Positions 8,141 to 17,468 of a DNA stretch of 64,000 nt are shown in pieces (the stretch's first letter is position 1; each line of letters opens with the position of its first letter). The notes under the pieces were generated by a model, which saw nothing but the letters and a program-made list of their open reading frames with translations, did no database searches and was not told where the DNA came from. The DNA comes from Pseudomonas hunanensis (GTDB lineage Bacteria > Pseudomonadota > Gammaproteobacteria > Pseudomonadales > Pseudomonadaceae): assembly GCF_013393325.1 (NCBI RefSeq), contig NZ_QJRC01000095.1, positions 124,001 through 188,000 of the forward strand, written 5' to 3'. The position numbers and the translations under genes are program-made.

Positions 8141-9229
8141 ATGCGTCATCTGCAAGCCCTGATCCCCGCCGCATTCACCCTGCTGTTCGCCACCACCACC
8201 CACGCCACCCCTTCGGTCAGCGTGTACAACTGGACCGACTACATCGGTGACACCACCCTGGCCGACTTCCAGGCCAGCAGCGGAATCAAGGTGGTCTATG
8301 ACGTGTTCGACTCCAACGAAACCCTGGAAGGCAAACTGCTGGCCGGGCGCACCGGCTACGACGTGGTGGTGCCGTCCAACCACTTCCTCGCCCGCCAGGC
8401 CCAGGCCGGTGCCTTCCTGCCGCTGGACCGCAGCAAGCTGCCGAACTGGCAGCACCTGGACCCCAAGCTGCTCAAGCAGCTTGAACAGAATGACCCCGGC
8501 AACCAGTACGCCGTACCCTATCTGTGGGGCACCAATGGCATTGGCTACAACGTCGACAAGGTCAAGGCAGCCCTGGGTGTGGACCATATCGATTCGTGGG
8601 CGGTGCTGTTCGAGCCGGAAAACCTGAAAAAGCTCAAGCAGTGTGGCGTGGCATTCATGGACTCGCCCGACGAACTGTTCCCGGCCATCCTCAACTACCT
8701 GGGCATGGACCCACGCAGCGAAAAACCGGGCGACTATGCAAAGGCCGAGGCCCGTCTACTCGAACTGCGCCCCTATATCACCTACTTCCATTCCTCCAAG
8801 TACGTCTCCGACCTGGCCAACGGTGATGTCTGCGTGGCGTTCGGCTACTCCGGCGACGTGTTCCAGGCCGCCAACCGCGCTGTGGAGGCGAAAAACGGCG
8901 TGAAGGTGGCCTACAGCATTCCCAAGGAAGGCAGCAACCTGTGGTTCGACCTGCTGGCCATCCCCAAGGACGCCAACAACCCCGAGCAAGCCCTGGCGTT
9001 CATCAACTACCTGCTCGACCCCAAGGTGATTGCCAAGGTCAGCGCCACGGTCGGTTATGCCAACGCCAACCCGGACGCCAACGCCTACATGGATGCATCG
9101 CTGGTGAACAACCCCGAAATCTACCCACCCCAGGAGGTGCTGGACAAACTGTACATCTCCAGCACCCCGAGCCCGAAGATCATGCGCGTCATGACCCGTT
9201 CCTGGAGCAAGATCAAGTCCAACCGCTGA
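8141..9229 (+). CDS. Polyamine ABC-transporter periplasmic binding protein (PotF/SpuD family)
   Basis: A 362-residue extracytoplasmic binding protein. The signal peptide ends at THA (residue 22). Family hallmarks are VSVYNWTDYIG at the mature N terminus, VVVPSNHFLARQ, the hinge YLWGTNGIGYN, and SDLANGDVCVAFGYSGD (about 227-243), where polyamine-binding acidic and aromatic residues lie in PotF and SpuD/E. It would capture putrescine or spermidine in the periplasm. No permease or ATPase gene is adjacent, so it must work with a transporter encoded elsewhere, or act in sensing. It sits between puuA and puuB in the same operon. Confidence 0.85.
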   Translation: MRHLQALIPAAFTLLFATTTHATPSVSVYNWTDYIGDTTLADFQASSGIKVVYDVFDSNETLEGKLLAGRTGYDVVVPSNHFLARQAQAGAFLPLDRSKLPNWQHLDPKLLKQLEQNDPGNQYAVPYLWGTNGIGYNVDKVKAALGVDHIDSWAVLFEPENLKKLKQCGVAFMDSPDELFPAILNYLGMDPRSEKPGDYAKAEARLLELRPYITYFHSSKYVSDLANGDVCVAFGYSGDVFQAANRAVEAKNGVKVAYSIPKEGSNLWFDLLAIPKDANNPEQALAFINYLLDPKVIAKVSATVGYANANPDANAYMDASLVNNPEIYPPQEVLDKLYISSTPSPKIMRVMTRSWSKIKSNR

Positions 9230-9242
9230 GTCGAGAACGCCC

Positions 9243-10538
9243 ATGCCTTTGAACAACCAACACACCGCTTCGTACTACGCCGCCACGGCGCGCGACGCGG
9301 CACCCTACCCTAGCCTGGACGGCGAATTGACAGCCGACGTGTGCGTGGTGGGCGGCGGGCTGACCGGGGTCAATACGGCCCTGGAGCTGGCCGAGCGCGG
9401 CCTCTCGGTGGTGCTGCTGGAAGGCCGGCGCATCGGCTGGGGCGCCAGTGGTCGCAATGGCGGCCAGCTGATTCGCGGTATTGGCCATGATGTCAGCGGC
9501 TTTGCCCGGCATGTCGGCCAGGACGGTGTGCGCTACCTCAAGCAGGCCGGCATCGATTCGGTGGAGCTGGTGGCCGACCGTATCGCCCACTATGGCATTG
9601 ACTGCGACCTGCGCTGGGGCTTTTGCGAGCTGGCCAACACAGCGGCGCAGTTCGCCGCCTTCAAGGATGAGCAGGACGACCTGGCCGCCCTGGGCTATCG
9701 CCATGAAACCCGCCTGGTCGGTGCTGCGCAACTGAACGAGGTCGTTGCCAGCGACCAGTACGCTGGCGGCTTGGTGGACATGGGCTCGGGCCACCTGCAC
9801 CCACTTGATCTGGTCCAGGGCGAAGCCCGCGCAGCCCACAGCCTGGGGGTGCGCATCTTCGAACAAAGCCCGGTACTGCGCATCGAGCACGGCCCCAGCG
9901 TGACCCTGCACACCGCCCGTGGCAAGGTGCGCGCCAGCAGCCTGGTGCTGGGCTGCAACGCCCACCTCGACGAGCTGGAGCCGCGCCTGAGCGGCAAGGT
10001 GCTGCCGGCCGGCAGCTATGTAGTGGCCACCGAGCCCTTGCCCGAAGCTTTGGCCAGCAGCCTGATTCCGCAGAACATGGCGCTGTGCGACCAGAAGGTC
10101 GGCCTGGACTACTACCGCCTCACCGCCGACCGGCGCCTGCTGTTTGGCGGGGCCTGCCACTATTCCGGGCGTGACCCCAAGGACATTGCCGCGTACATGC
10201 GGCCCAAGGTGTTGAAGGTATTCCCGCAACTGGCCAACGTGCGCATCGACTACCAATGGGGTGGCATGATCGGCATCACCGCCAACCGTTTCCCCCAGGT
10301 CGGGCGCCTGAACCAGCACCCCAACGTCTATTACGCCCAGGGCTATTCCGGGCACGGGCTGAACGTGACGCACTGGACAGCGAAGCTGCTGGCAGAAAGC
10401 ATCGCCCTTGGTCACAGCCACGGCCTGGATGTGTTCAGCGCCGTGCCGCACCTCACCTTCCCTGGCGGCAAGGCATTGCGCTCGCCGTTGCTGGCACTGG
10501 GCATGCTGTGGTACCGGTTGCGCGAAGCGCTGGGGTGA
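9243..10538 (+). CDS. puuB: Gamma-glutamylputrescine oxidase, FAD-dependent (DAO family)
   Basis: A 431-residue flavoprotein of the D-amino-acid-oxidase/glycine-oxidase family. The FAD-binding dinucleotide motif CVVGGGLTGVNTALELAERG is at 34-53, followed by GWGASGRNGGQL, the signature of the PuuB/OrdL group. A second FAD contact is near GYSGHGLNVTHW. PuuB oxidises gamma-glutamylputrescine to the aldehyde, releasing ammonia and hydrogen peroxide. It begins 14 bp after the binding-protein stop and completes the puuA-binding protein-puuB operon. A PuuC aldehyde dehydrogenase and a PuuD hydrolase are not in the window. Confidence 0.85.
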   Translation: MPLNNQHTASYYAATARDAAPYPSLDGELTADVCVVGGGLTGVNTALELAERGLSVVLLEGRRIGWGASGRNGGQLIRGIGHDVSGFARHVGQDGVRYLKQAGIDSVELVADRIAHYGIDCDLRWGFCELANTAAQFAAFKDEQDDLAALGYRHETRLVGAAQLNEVVASDQYAGGLVDMGSGHLHPLDLVQGEARAAHSLGVRIFEQSPVLRIEHGPSVTLHTARGKVRASSLVLGCNAHLDELEPRLSGKVLPAGSYVVATEPLPEALASSLIPQNMALCDQKVGLDYYRLTADRRLLFGGACHYSGRDPKDIAAYMRPKVLKVFPQLANVRIDYQWGGMIGITANRFPQVGRLNQHPNVYYAQGYSGHGLNVTHWTAKLLAESIALGHSHGLDVFSAVPHLTFPGGKALRSPLLALGMLWYRLREALG

Positions 10539-10570
10539 GTTCGGGGTGGATTTTGCGGCGCCCGGGAGAT

Positions 10571-10594
10571 CGAGCGCCGCGCGGGCGGCGCTCG
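10571..10594 (+). terminator. GC-rich hairpin after puuB
   Basis: CGAGCGCCGC (10571-10580) and GCGGCGCTCG (10585-10594) are perfect 10-base arms around GCGG. The hairpin lies in the 170-bp gap between puuB and the lipoprotein gene, so it is a likely terminator. Very similar GC-rich hairpins recur in P. putida genomes, so it may also be a dispersed repeat. Confidence 0.6.
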
Positions 10595-10707
10595 GTCTTC
10601 CAGGCACCAGATGATCCAAGACGAGCACTTGGGATTAAACCCACTGGCCAACTGTCACGCACCTGCTAGCGTTGTTGAGGCCGACCTCTCAAGGATGCCT
10701 CTTCATC

Positions 10708-11385
10708 ATGAAATCACTGCCTCGCATTACCCTGTTGTGCGCCGCCCTGCTTGCGGTGGCCGCTTGCTCCAGCAATCGCGTGGACCCCAAGGATTACTCC
10801 GGCTTCCTCAAGGATTACAGCCGGCTGCAGGAGGCCAAGAGCCCGTCGGGTGACCCGGTAATGCGCTGGATCGACCCCAAGGTCAACGTCAACCAGTACA
10901 GCCAGGTGTTCATCGAGCCCAGCCAGTTCTACCCCAAGCCGCAGCCGACAGCGGTGATCTCGCAGCAGACCTTGCAGGAGATCACCCGCTACTTCAATGA
11001 AGCTCTGCGCCGTGAAATGGGTAGCGTAGTGCCCTTGGCCAAGGGGCCAGGCCCCGGGGTGATCGTGGTGCGCCCTGCAATCACCGCGGTGTCTACCAGC
11101 AACGAGGGACTCAAGCCGTACGAGGTGATCCCTATCGCGCTGATTTCGGCGGGGGTGAACACCGCCATGGGTGGCCGTGATCAGGAGGTGGATGTCGGCG
11201 TGGAAGCAGCATTCCTCGATGGTGCCAGCCAGAAGGTACTGGCCCAGGTGGTACGCAAAGGTACCGGCCAGGAGCTGGAAAACGATACCCAGAAGCTGAC
11301 CTTGAATGATGTCAAGCCAGTGCTCGATGGCTGGGCCAAGGACATGCGTGCGAGCTTCCTGGCGGCGAAGCAGAAAGCTCGCTGA
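10708..11385 (+). CDS. DUF3313-family lipoprotein
   Basis: A 225-residue predicted lipoprotein. A short signal ends in the lipobox LAVAAC, which makes Cys20 the lipidated residue, followed by SSNRVDPKDYSGFL. That segment, together with QVFIEPSQFYPKP and VEAAFLDGASQKVLAQ, matches the DUF3313 family of Gram-negative envelope lipoproteins of unknown function. The start at 10708 gives the natural signal peptide; an upstream frame extension adds a non-signal tail. It is a single gene bounded by hairpins on both sides, convergent with the serine dehydratase gene. Confidence 0.75.
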   Translation: MKSLPRITLLCAALLAVAACSSNRVDPKDYSGFLKDYSRLQEAKSPSGDPVMRWIDPKVNVNQYSQVFIEPSQFYPKPQPTAVISQQTLQEITRYFNEALRREMGSVVPLAKGPGPGVIVVRPAITAVSTSNEGLKPYEVIPIALISAGVNTAMGGRDQEVDVGVEAAFLDGASQKVLAQVVRKGTGQELENDTQKLTLNDVKPVLDGWAKDMRASFLAAKQKAR

Positions 11386-11413
11386 TGCGGTTTTGACCCG
11401 GTTGTTCAATGCG

Positions 11414-11443
11414 GTCGCTTGCAGGAGCACGCCTGCAAGCGAC
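11414..11443. terminator. Bidirectional terminator hairpin
   Basis: GTCGCTTGCAGG (11414-11425) and CCTGCAAGCGAC (11432-11443) are perfect 12-base arms with a 6-base loop between two convergent stop codons. GTTAAAA follows on the plus strand. Confidence 0.75.
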
Positions 11444-11454
11444 TGCGTTAAAAC

Positions 11455-12831
11455 TCAGCACTCAACAAACGCAACAGCCAAACCGCCGCGCGAGGTTTCC
11501 TTGTAATTGGCATGCATATCCGCACCGGTATCACGCAGGGTGCGGATGACCCTGTCGAGCGAGATGAAGTGCTCGCCATCTCCCCGCAGCGCCATCTGTA
11601 CAGCGTTGATCGCTTTGACTGCAGCAATCGCATTGCGCTCGATGCACGGCACCTGCACCAGGCCGCCCACCGGGTCGCAGGTCAGCCCAAGGTTGTGCTC
11701 CAGGGCAATCTCGGCCGCATTTTCCAGTTGCGGCGGCGTAGCCCCCAGCACCTGCGCCAGGCCGGCAGCGGCCATCGAGCAGGCTGAGCCGACCTCCCCC
11801 TGGCAACCCACTTCGGCACCGGAGATCGATGCATTCTTCTTGCACAAGATGCCGACTGCCGCTGCGCCAAGCAGGAAGTCCACGACATCAGCGTCGCAGG
11901 CGTTGGGATTGAACTTCATGTAGTAGTGCAATACCGCCGGGATAATACCGGCGGCACCGTTGGTGGGCGCGGTAACCATACGCCCACCGGCGGCATTCTC
12001 TTCATTGACCGCCAGAGCGAACAGGTTGACCCATTCCATGGCGCCAAGGGTCGAGCCAATCACGTTGGGCTTGCCCAGTTCCTGCAGGCTGCGGTGCAGC
12101 CGCGCGGCGCGACGCTTGACGTGCAAGCCGCCTGGCAGGATGCCCTCATTGCGCAGACCGTTCGCCACGCACTCACGCATGGCCGCCCAGATGCGCAGTA
12201 ACCCTTCCCGGACCTCGGCCTCCGGGCGCCAGGCGCATTCGTTGGCCATCATCAGTTGCGCCACGCTCAGGTCATGGCCCTTGCACAAAGCCAGCAATTG
12301 GGCGCCACTGTCGAACTCATAGGGCAGTCGCACTGCATTCGTTTCGCCTGCCGGCGCATCGATCTCGGCCTGCTCGACGATGAAACCGCCGCCCACCGAA
12401 TAATACGTCTGGCACAACAGGCTACCCTGCCCGTCCATGGCCTCCAGGCTCATGGCATTGGGGTGATAAGGCAGGTTCTCGTCGAGCAGCAGCATGTCAC
12501 GGCCATATTCGAAGGCCAGCGGATGGCTGCCATCGAGCATCAGGCAGTGCTCCTGCAGGGCCTGGCCTATACGCGATTCGATAGTGGCTGGGTCGATGCG
12601 GTCTGGCCACTGGCCCATCAGGCCAAGCAGGCACGCACGGTCGGTGGCATGGCCAACCCCGGTCGCCGACAGCGAGCCATACAGCCGCACCTCCACGCGC
12701 GTTACCCGCGCCAGCAGCCCCCGCTCGCGCAGGGCCTGGGCAAAGGTAGCGGCCGCCCGCATCGGGCCGACGGTGTGAGAACTGGACGGCCCGATGCCGA
12801 TTTTGAAAAGGTCGAAAACACTGATAGCCAT
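11455..12831 (-). CDS. L-serine ammonia-lyase, iron-sulfur single-chain type
   Basis: A 458-residue L-serine dehydratase of the SdaA/SdaB type. It opens with MAISVFDLFKIGIGPSSSHT, the substrate/cofactor loop of the beta domain. It also has TAPTNGAAGIIPAVLHYY and cysteines in ILCKKN, VGCQGEVGSAC and LTCDPV that ligate the [4Fe-4S] cluster in this family. It converts L-serine to pyruvate and ammonia in the cytoplasm. The start at 12831 is set by the family N terminus; the open frame extends upstream without homology. It is divergent from a GcvA-like LysR gene, which may regulate it. sdaA and sdaB cannot be told apart here. Confidence 0.9.
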   Translation of the reverse strand: MAISVFDLFKIGIGPSSSHTVGPMRAAATFAQALRERGLLARVTRVEVRLYGSLSATGVGHATDRACLLGLMGQWPDRIDPATIESRIGQALQEHCLMLDGSHPLAFEYGRDMLLLDENLPYHPNAMSLEAMDGQGSLLCQTYYSVGGGFIVEQAEIDAPAGETNAVRLPYEFDSGAQLLALCKGHDLSVAQLMMANECAWRPEAEVREGLLRIWAAMRECVANGLRNEGILPGGLHVKRRAARLHRSLQELGKPNVIGSTLGAMEWVNLFALAVNEENAAGGRMVTAPTNGAAGIIPAVLHYYMKFNPNACDADVVDFLLGAAAVGILCKKNASISGAEVGCQGEVGSACSMAAAGLAQVLGATPPQLENAAEIALEHNLGLTCDPVGGLVQVPCIERNAIAAVKAINAVQMALRGDGEHFISLDRVIRTLRDTGADMHANYKETSRGGLAVAFVEC

Positions 12832-12977
12832 GCTAATGCCTGACCGTACCCTGATATGCATCCACAGTACGGTTGTCTGAAGAAATTGAGCGATATTGCG
12901 ATTTTGCGCGATACTGACGCGCTGACTCACGGATGACCAACGAAACTTTCTAAGCAAGGCTTTAGTGGTACTAAACG

Positions 12978-13919
12978 ATGCGACGACAACTCAATGGTCA
13001 GATGTTCGTCTGGCTGCATGTATTCGCCTGCGCAGCCCGGCACCTGTCCTTCACCCGCTGCGCCGAAGAACTGCACATCACCCCGGGCGCGGTCAGCCAG
13101 CAGATGCGTCAGCTGGAAGAACGCCTGGGCTATCGGCTGTTTCTGCGTCGAGCGCGGGGCGTGGAACTGAGCGCCGAGGGGCAACGCCTCGCCCAGACTG
13201 TGGCCGAGGCCTATGGCAGCATCGAGGCCGAGCTGCTGCGGCTGGACGCAGGAGAAATTCGCGGCACGTTGCGCGTCCGTTCAATCCCCTCGTTCCTGGC
13301 CAAATGGCTCACGCCTCGCTTACCGCGTTTTCAACAGCGTTACCCGGATATCGAACTGCGTCTGGTAGCCGAAGACAGCGCCCAGGCGCTGACCCCGGGT
13401 GACTTCGACCTGGCCATCGACCTGAACGATGGCAGTTACCCCGGCATGCTCTCGACGCCACTGCTGGACGAGCAGATCTTCCCGGTGTGCTCACCCATGC
13501 TGTTGCGCGGGCGCCCGCCGTTACACGGGCCCGCCGATCTGGCGCACTACCCGCTGCTGCACGACATCACTGCCTGGCGCGGTAGTTCGGAATATGCCGA
13601 GTGGGAGTTCTATCTGGAAGGCATTGGCGCCGTCGGGCTGGATGTGCGGCGTGGGCATACCTTCAACCGCAACCACCTGACCATCGAGGCCGCGATTGCC
13701 GGCATCGGCGTAGCGATCGCCCGGCGCACGCTACTCAACGACGAACTGGAGCGCGGCGCTTTGATCGTGCCGTTTGGTGTGCCAATCGCCAACCACAAGC
13801 GTTATGTGGTGCATTACCCGCCAGGTGGCTTGAACCAGCCAGGCGCGCGGGCAGTGCATGACTGGCTGGTGGAGGAAGCGCGTGTGTTCAGGGAGCTGCA
13901 TCCGCTGAACAAGGAATAG
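12978..13919 (+). CDS. LysR-family regulator, GcvA-like
   Basis: A 313-residue LysR protein with HTH FACAARHLSFTRCAEELHIT... AVSQQMRQLEERLG (17-50). The substrate-binding domain is of the GcvA-like group, with conserved LRVRSIPSFLAKWLTPRLPRF and DFDLAIDL. It is divergent from the serine dehydratase gene over 146 bp, so control of serine or glycine catabolism is plausible but inferred. Its stop is only 10 bp from the stop of the convergent sugar-transferase gene, with no room for a separate terminator. Confidence 0.85.
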   Translation: MRRQLNGQMFVWLHVFACAARHLSFTRCAEELHITPGAVSQQMRQLEERLGYRLFLRRARGVELSAEGQRLAQTVAEAYGSIEAELLRLDAGEIRGTLRVRSIPSFLAKWLTPRLPRFQQRYPDIELRLVAEDSAQALTPGDFDLAIDLNDGSYPGMLSTPLLDEQIFPVCSPMLLRGRPPLHGPADLAHYPLLHDITAWRGSSEYAEWEFYLEGIGAVGLDVRRGHTFNRNHLTIEAAIAGIGVAIARRTLLNDELERGALIVPFGVPIANHKRYVVHYPPGGLNQPGARAVHDWLVEEARVFRELHPLNKE

Positions 13920-13929
13920 CCCAACAGGT

Positions 13930-15351
13930 TCAATAGGCCTGTTTACCTGTGAACGCATTGAGCGTGCGCACCAGGATCACGAAGTCCAGCCACAACGACC
14001 AGTTGTTGATGTACTCGATGTCCGAGTCCACCCGCTGGATCATTTGCTCGATGTCTTTGGTCTCCCCTCTGAACCCGCGCACCTGCGCCAGGCCTGTCAT
14101 GCCGGGCTTGATGTTGTGGCGGGCAAAGTAGTCGACGATATCCTGCGAATACAAGGTGTCGTGCTGCAAGGCATGTGGCCTGGGCCCGACCAGCGACATT
14201 TCCCCGGTCAGCACATTGAACAACTGCGGCAGTTCATCCAGGCTGGTACGGCGGATGAACGCGCCAATACGCGTGAGCCGTGGGTCGTTTTTCTGCGCCT
14301 GTTTGACCTCGCCATTCTCTGGCTGGTGAACGTGCATGCTGCGAAATTTCCAGATACGGAATGATTCCCCTGTCCAACCGGTGCGCTCCTGGCGGAAGAA
14401 CACCGGGCCGCGGCTGTCGAGCTTGATAGCCAACGCAACCGCCAACAGCACCGGTGATGCGAACAGCAGAATCAAGGCTGCCAGCACCCGGTCCTCGAGG
14501 TTTTTCAAGAACAGACTCATGCCCGTCAGCGGCGTTTCCGACAAGGTCAGCACCGGAATGCCGGCAATTTCCCGCACGCTGTGGTTGATCAGGCGCAACG
14601 AGAAGATATCCGGTACCCAGTTGACCGCAATGCACTTGTCGAGCAACTTGAAATACACGTCATTGATGACTTCGGAGCCGCCCAATGGCGTTACCAGGTA
14701 CACGGTGCGGATTGCATGTTGGGCCACCAGTTCGTCGAGGTCGGCAATGTGCCCCAACACTGGCAGGCGCTGTTTGCCCTCGGCATTCTCGCGCCCCTGC
14801 TCATCGGCCTTGTCGATCAGTACACAACCTAGCACCCGCTCGCCAAACCAGGGGTTGTTGCTGATCTTCTGGTACAGGAAATTGGCCAGGTCGCCGGCGC
14901 CAATGATCAGCGCATTGTCCAGGCGCGCATGCGCGCTAAAGCGTTTTTGCAGTTCGCGTACGGCAAAATGCAAAAACAACTGGGCGATATAGCCAATGAC
15001 GAATAGCTGCCCCACCAATAGCCGCGAATAGGTTTCGCTCTGTTTGGTCAGGAAGGCCATGACCACCAGGAAGCAAAAGGTTGCCGACCAGGCTTTGAAC
15101 AGGCGGAAGGCCTTGATCGAAAGCCCCACGTTGGTGCGATAAATGGCGTAATGATCATAAATCACGGCCAGTGCGCCAATCAGCAACAGCAGCATGATCA
15201 CGTAATCGGAGGTGATGTAGCCGAACTGGTCGTAGATCAGGTACCAGGCGATACCGGTCACGGCAATGCCATCGAGGCCGGCCTGAATGGCGTTACTGAC
15301 ACTGCTTCTTCTCTGGAGTAAGGAACGACTGCTTCTGGGTTCGAAAACCAT
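13930..15351 (-). CDS. Undecaprenyl-phosphate sugar phosphotransferase (WcaJ-like initiating enzyme)
   Basis: A 473-residue polyisoprenyl-phosphate hexose-1-phosphate transferase. Four to five N-terminal membrane segments and a CoA-binding-like middle domain (NALIIGAGDLANFLYQ, about 145-160) precede the C-terminal bacterial sugar transferase domain. That domain carries RQERTGWTGESFRIWKFRSM, TSLDELPQLFNVL and GEMSLVGPRPH. It starts repeat-unit synthesis by loading the first sugar phosphate, often glucose, onto undecaprenyl phosphate in the inner membrane. The ATG at 15351 has GAGG six bases upstream; earlier starts are possible. It is the last gene of the long minus-strand polysaccharide unit. 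Confidence 0.88.
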   Translation of the reverse strand: MVFEPRSSRSLLQRRSSVSNAIQAGLDGIAVTGIAWYLIYDQFGYITSDYVIMLLLLIGALAVIYDHYAIYRTNVGLSIKAFRLFKAWSATFCFLVVMAFLTKQSETYSRLLVGQLFVIGYIAQLFLHFAVRELQKRFSAHARLDNALIIGAGDLANFLYQKISNNPWFGERVLGCVLIDKADEQGRENAEGKQRLPVLGHIADLDELVAQHAIRTVYLVTPLGGSEVINDVYFKLLDKCIAVNWVPDIFSLRLINHSVREIAGIPVLTLSETPLTGMSLFLKNLEDRVLAALILLFASPVLLAVALAIKLDSRGPVFFRQERTGWTGESFRIWKFRSMHVHQPENGEVKQAQKNDPRLTRIGAFIRRTSLDELPQLFNVLTGEMSLVGPRPHALQHDTLYSQDIVDYFARHNIKPGMTGLAQVRGFRGETKDIEQMIQRVDSDIEYINNWSLWLDFVILVRTLNAFTGKQAY

Positions 15352-15528
15352 TTCAGACCTCATCAATTTGAGCGTAGCAAGTGCCTTCCATCAAACAGCA
15401 AGTCTTGAAACCAGCTTATGCAAAGCCAGTGAAGCAGGTTCGCGGGGCCCCCAAGCCATTGATCTCACTGTAGCAGCCACCCGCCGCTGGCGTGCCCGGA
15501 ATCGCCGCTGCTACGCATTTTGGCCGAT

Positions 15529-16281
15529 TCATACGGTGCGCCTGGCCGAAACCGCCGCCCGCCGGTACAACAACGTGCGCAACAGGAACAGCGGGTTACC
15601 CACCACATAACGCAGGAACAGGCGCTTGGGTTCGCGCAACAACCGGTACAGCCACTCGCCACCCAGACGCCGCAACCACTCGGGGGCCCGGCTGACCTTG
15701 CCGCCGAGAAAGTCCAGAATCGCCCCGCCGCAGACGATCAGGCAGGGCACGCCAATGGCTGCCAATTCTGCCGCTACCGCTTCCTGCTTGGGCATGCCCA
15801 TGCCCAGTACGATCAGTTCGGGCTGCTGCTCGCGGGCCAGCTGCAGATAGGTTTCAACGTTGGCAAAACCATCGTGAACTGACACCGGCACAATGCCAAA
15901 CTCGGCTTCACAGCGTTGTACCGCCTGGCCCAGATAAGGTTGCCGTGTGCCCCAGAAAGCGACTTTGCGCCCACGGTATGCAGCCATGAGGCGGGGAATG
16001 AAGTCGGTGCCGTTCATGTTCAGCCCAGGCTCCAGCCCCAACCGGCGATACAGGATCGCCATGCCAGAACCATCACGCAGCAGCACATCCGCGGCAGTTA
16101 GTGCCCCGCAGTAGGCGCCATCGCGCACCACCAGGTTCATCGCATGGGCATTGACGAAGCCCAGCACGGTGGCCGACTCCGGCGTGGCCAGGCGCTCGAG
16201 CAGGTGCTGCGCGGCAGCGTCGTCGACGACCACTTCCAGCTTTTCGATAACACGCTTCCAGCGATGTGGCCACTGTGCCAT
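15529..16281 (-). CDS. WecG/TagA/CpsF-family glycosyltransferase
   Basis: A 250-residue glycosyltransferase of the WecG/TagA/CpsF family (GT26). Diagnostic segments are FVNAHAMNLV, LLRDGSGMAI, GLNMNGTDFIPRL and PELIVLGMGMPKQE, followed by a C-terminal region rich in arginine (APEWLRRLGGEWLYRLLREPKR) for membrane association. Family members add N-acetylmannosamine, N-acetylmannosaminuronate or glucuronate to lipid-linked intermediates. It probably adds a sugar at an early step of the exopolysaccharide unit. Its ATG overlaps the stop of the upstream glycosyltransferase gene. Confidence 0.85.
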   Translation of the reverse strand: MAQWPHRWKRVIEKLEVVVDDAAAQHLLERLATPESATVLGFVNAHAMNLVVRDGAYCGALTAADVLLRDGSGMAILYRRLGLEPGLNMNGTDFIPRLMAAYRGRKVAFWGTRQPYLGQAVQRCEAEFGIVPVSVHDGFANVETYLQLAREQQPELIVLGMGMPKQEAVAAELAAIGVPCLIVCGGAILDFLGGKVSRAPEWLRRLGGEWLYRLLREPKRLFLRYVVGNPLFLLRTLLYRRAAVSARRTV

Positions 16282-17468
16282 CAGTCGTCATCCCGTTTTG
16301 AACGCACCCATTCAACCTGGCGTTTGATCAGGAAACTCAAGTACAAGGGGACCTTTCTGGCCGCGTAGAACGGCGCGTACAACAGTACCGAGAACGGTAT
16401 CAGCTCACGACAGAAACGCGCCCAGGCCAACACCACGGCCAAGCCCAGCATGGCCAAGGCGGCAAGTGCCAGCCACGCCGGTGCCGCCAGGCCAAACAGC
16501 AGGTACGCCAGCCAGGCCAGCAGGTTAAGCCCGAGCAAGGCCAACACCAGCAACGCCAGGGGGGGCACCAGCAAGTCCAGGGTCATGGCCGCCAGGCTGC
16601 CGTTGCGCTGAGTAATGGCAGCCAGCGCCCGTTTGGGCGCGTCGGCCAGCATCAAACCCAGATGGCCGTGCTCCCAGCGCGTGCGCTGGCTGTTGAGGCC
16701 TTGCTGGCTGAGCGGAAACTGGCTGGTAACCAATGCCTCGGGGCAGAACACAGGGGGCTTGCCCTGCTGGCAAAGGTCCAGGCCAAGCTTCACATCCTCG
16801 ACCAGGTGACCATTGGCCAGGTTGATCAGGCTCAGGTCATGCCAACCAAACGCCATGCCTGCACCCATCAGCTGGCATGGCAGGCCCAGGCGCGACCAGC
16901 CGCGTGGCCGCACCAGGTTCTTGACGCGCCAGGCGAACTCGGCCACCTGCACCTTCAACCCAGCACCTGCCGGGGCACGCATCAGGTACAGCGACTGTAC
17001 TGGGCGGGCAACTTCGCGGCAGCGGCGCGCCAGGCAGTCGATTGCCCCTTCACCCACCTGGCAGTCGGCATCCACCACGATGACGACTTCGGGTGGCCGC
17101 TGAGCCAGGTGACGCACGCCAAAGTCCAAGGCGTAGCCTTTGCCGCGCAAACGCGTATCGTAGCGCTCGACCACTTGCGCACCAGCCTCTCGCGCGAGCT
17201 GGGCAGTGTCGTCCGAGCAGTTGTCCGCCACCACCAGCAAGCGGTCACCGTCCAGCAGTTGCGGGACAATACTGGCCAACGTCGCGCGAATGATCGAAGC
17301 CTCATCGTGGGCAGGCACCAACACCGCTACCGACGGGCGCCCGCCAGTGCCCTGGGGCTTCGACCGCGCCGGCAGGCAGGCCAGCAACACCTGCAGCAAC
17401 AGCACCAACACCGGCACCAGGACGATGATCGCCAGCAGGCCCAGTAACCAACCCAATACACTTATCAT
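16281..17468 (-). CDS. Membrane GT2 glycosyltransferase
   Basis: A 395-residue family 2 glycosyltransferase with an N-terminal membrane segment (6-30). The GT-A core has VAVLVPAHDE, a DNCSDDT nucleotide-binding motif and a VVIVVDADC DXD-like motif. A C-terminal block of three to four hydrophobic segments (about 290-370) resembles processive or membrane-embedded GT2 enzymes. It is translationally coupled on both sides by short overlaps (WecG-like gene downstream, GT4 gene upstream). Donor and acceptor sugars cannot be assigned. Confidence 0.83.
   Translation of the reverse strand: MISVLGWLLGLLAIIVLVPVLVLLLQVLLACLPARSKPQGTGGRPSVAVLVPAHDEASIIRATLASIVPQLLDGDRLLVVADNCSDDTAQLAREAGAQVVERYDTRLRGKGYALDFGVRHLAQRPPEVVIVVDADCQVGEGAIDCLARRCREVARPVQSLYLMRAPAGAGLKVQVAEFAWRVKNLVRPRGWSRLGLPCQLMGAGMAFGWHDLSLINLANGHLVEDVKLGLDLCQQGKPPVFCPEALVTSQFPLSQQGLNSQRTRWEHGHLGLMLADAPKRALAAITQRNGSLAAMTLDLLVPPLALLVLALLGLNLLAWLAYLLFGLAAPAWLALAALAMLGLAVVLAWARFCRELIPFSVLLYAPFYAARKVPLYLSFLIKRQVEWVRSKRDDD

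Noticed and set aside
6693..8174. 493-codon open frame antisense to puuA
   Set aside because: Opposite a conserved glutamine-synthetase-family gene; valine/histidine-rich with no motif or RBS.
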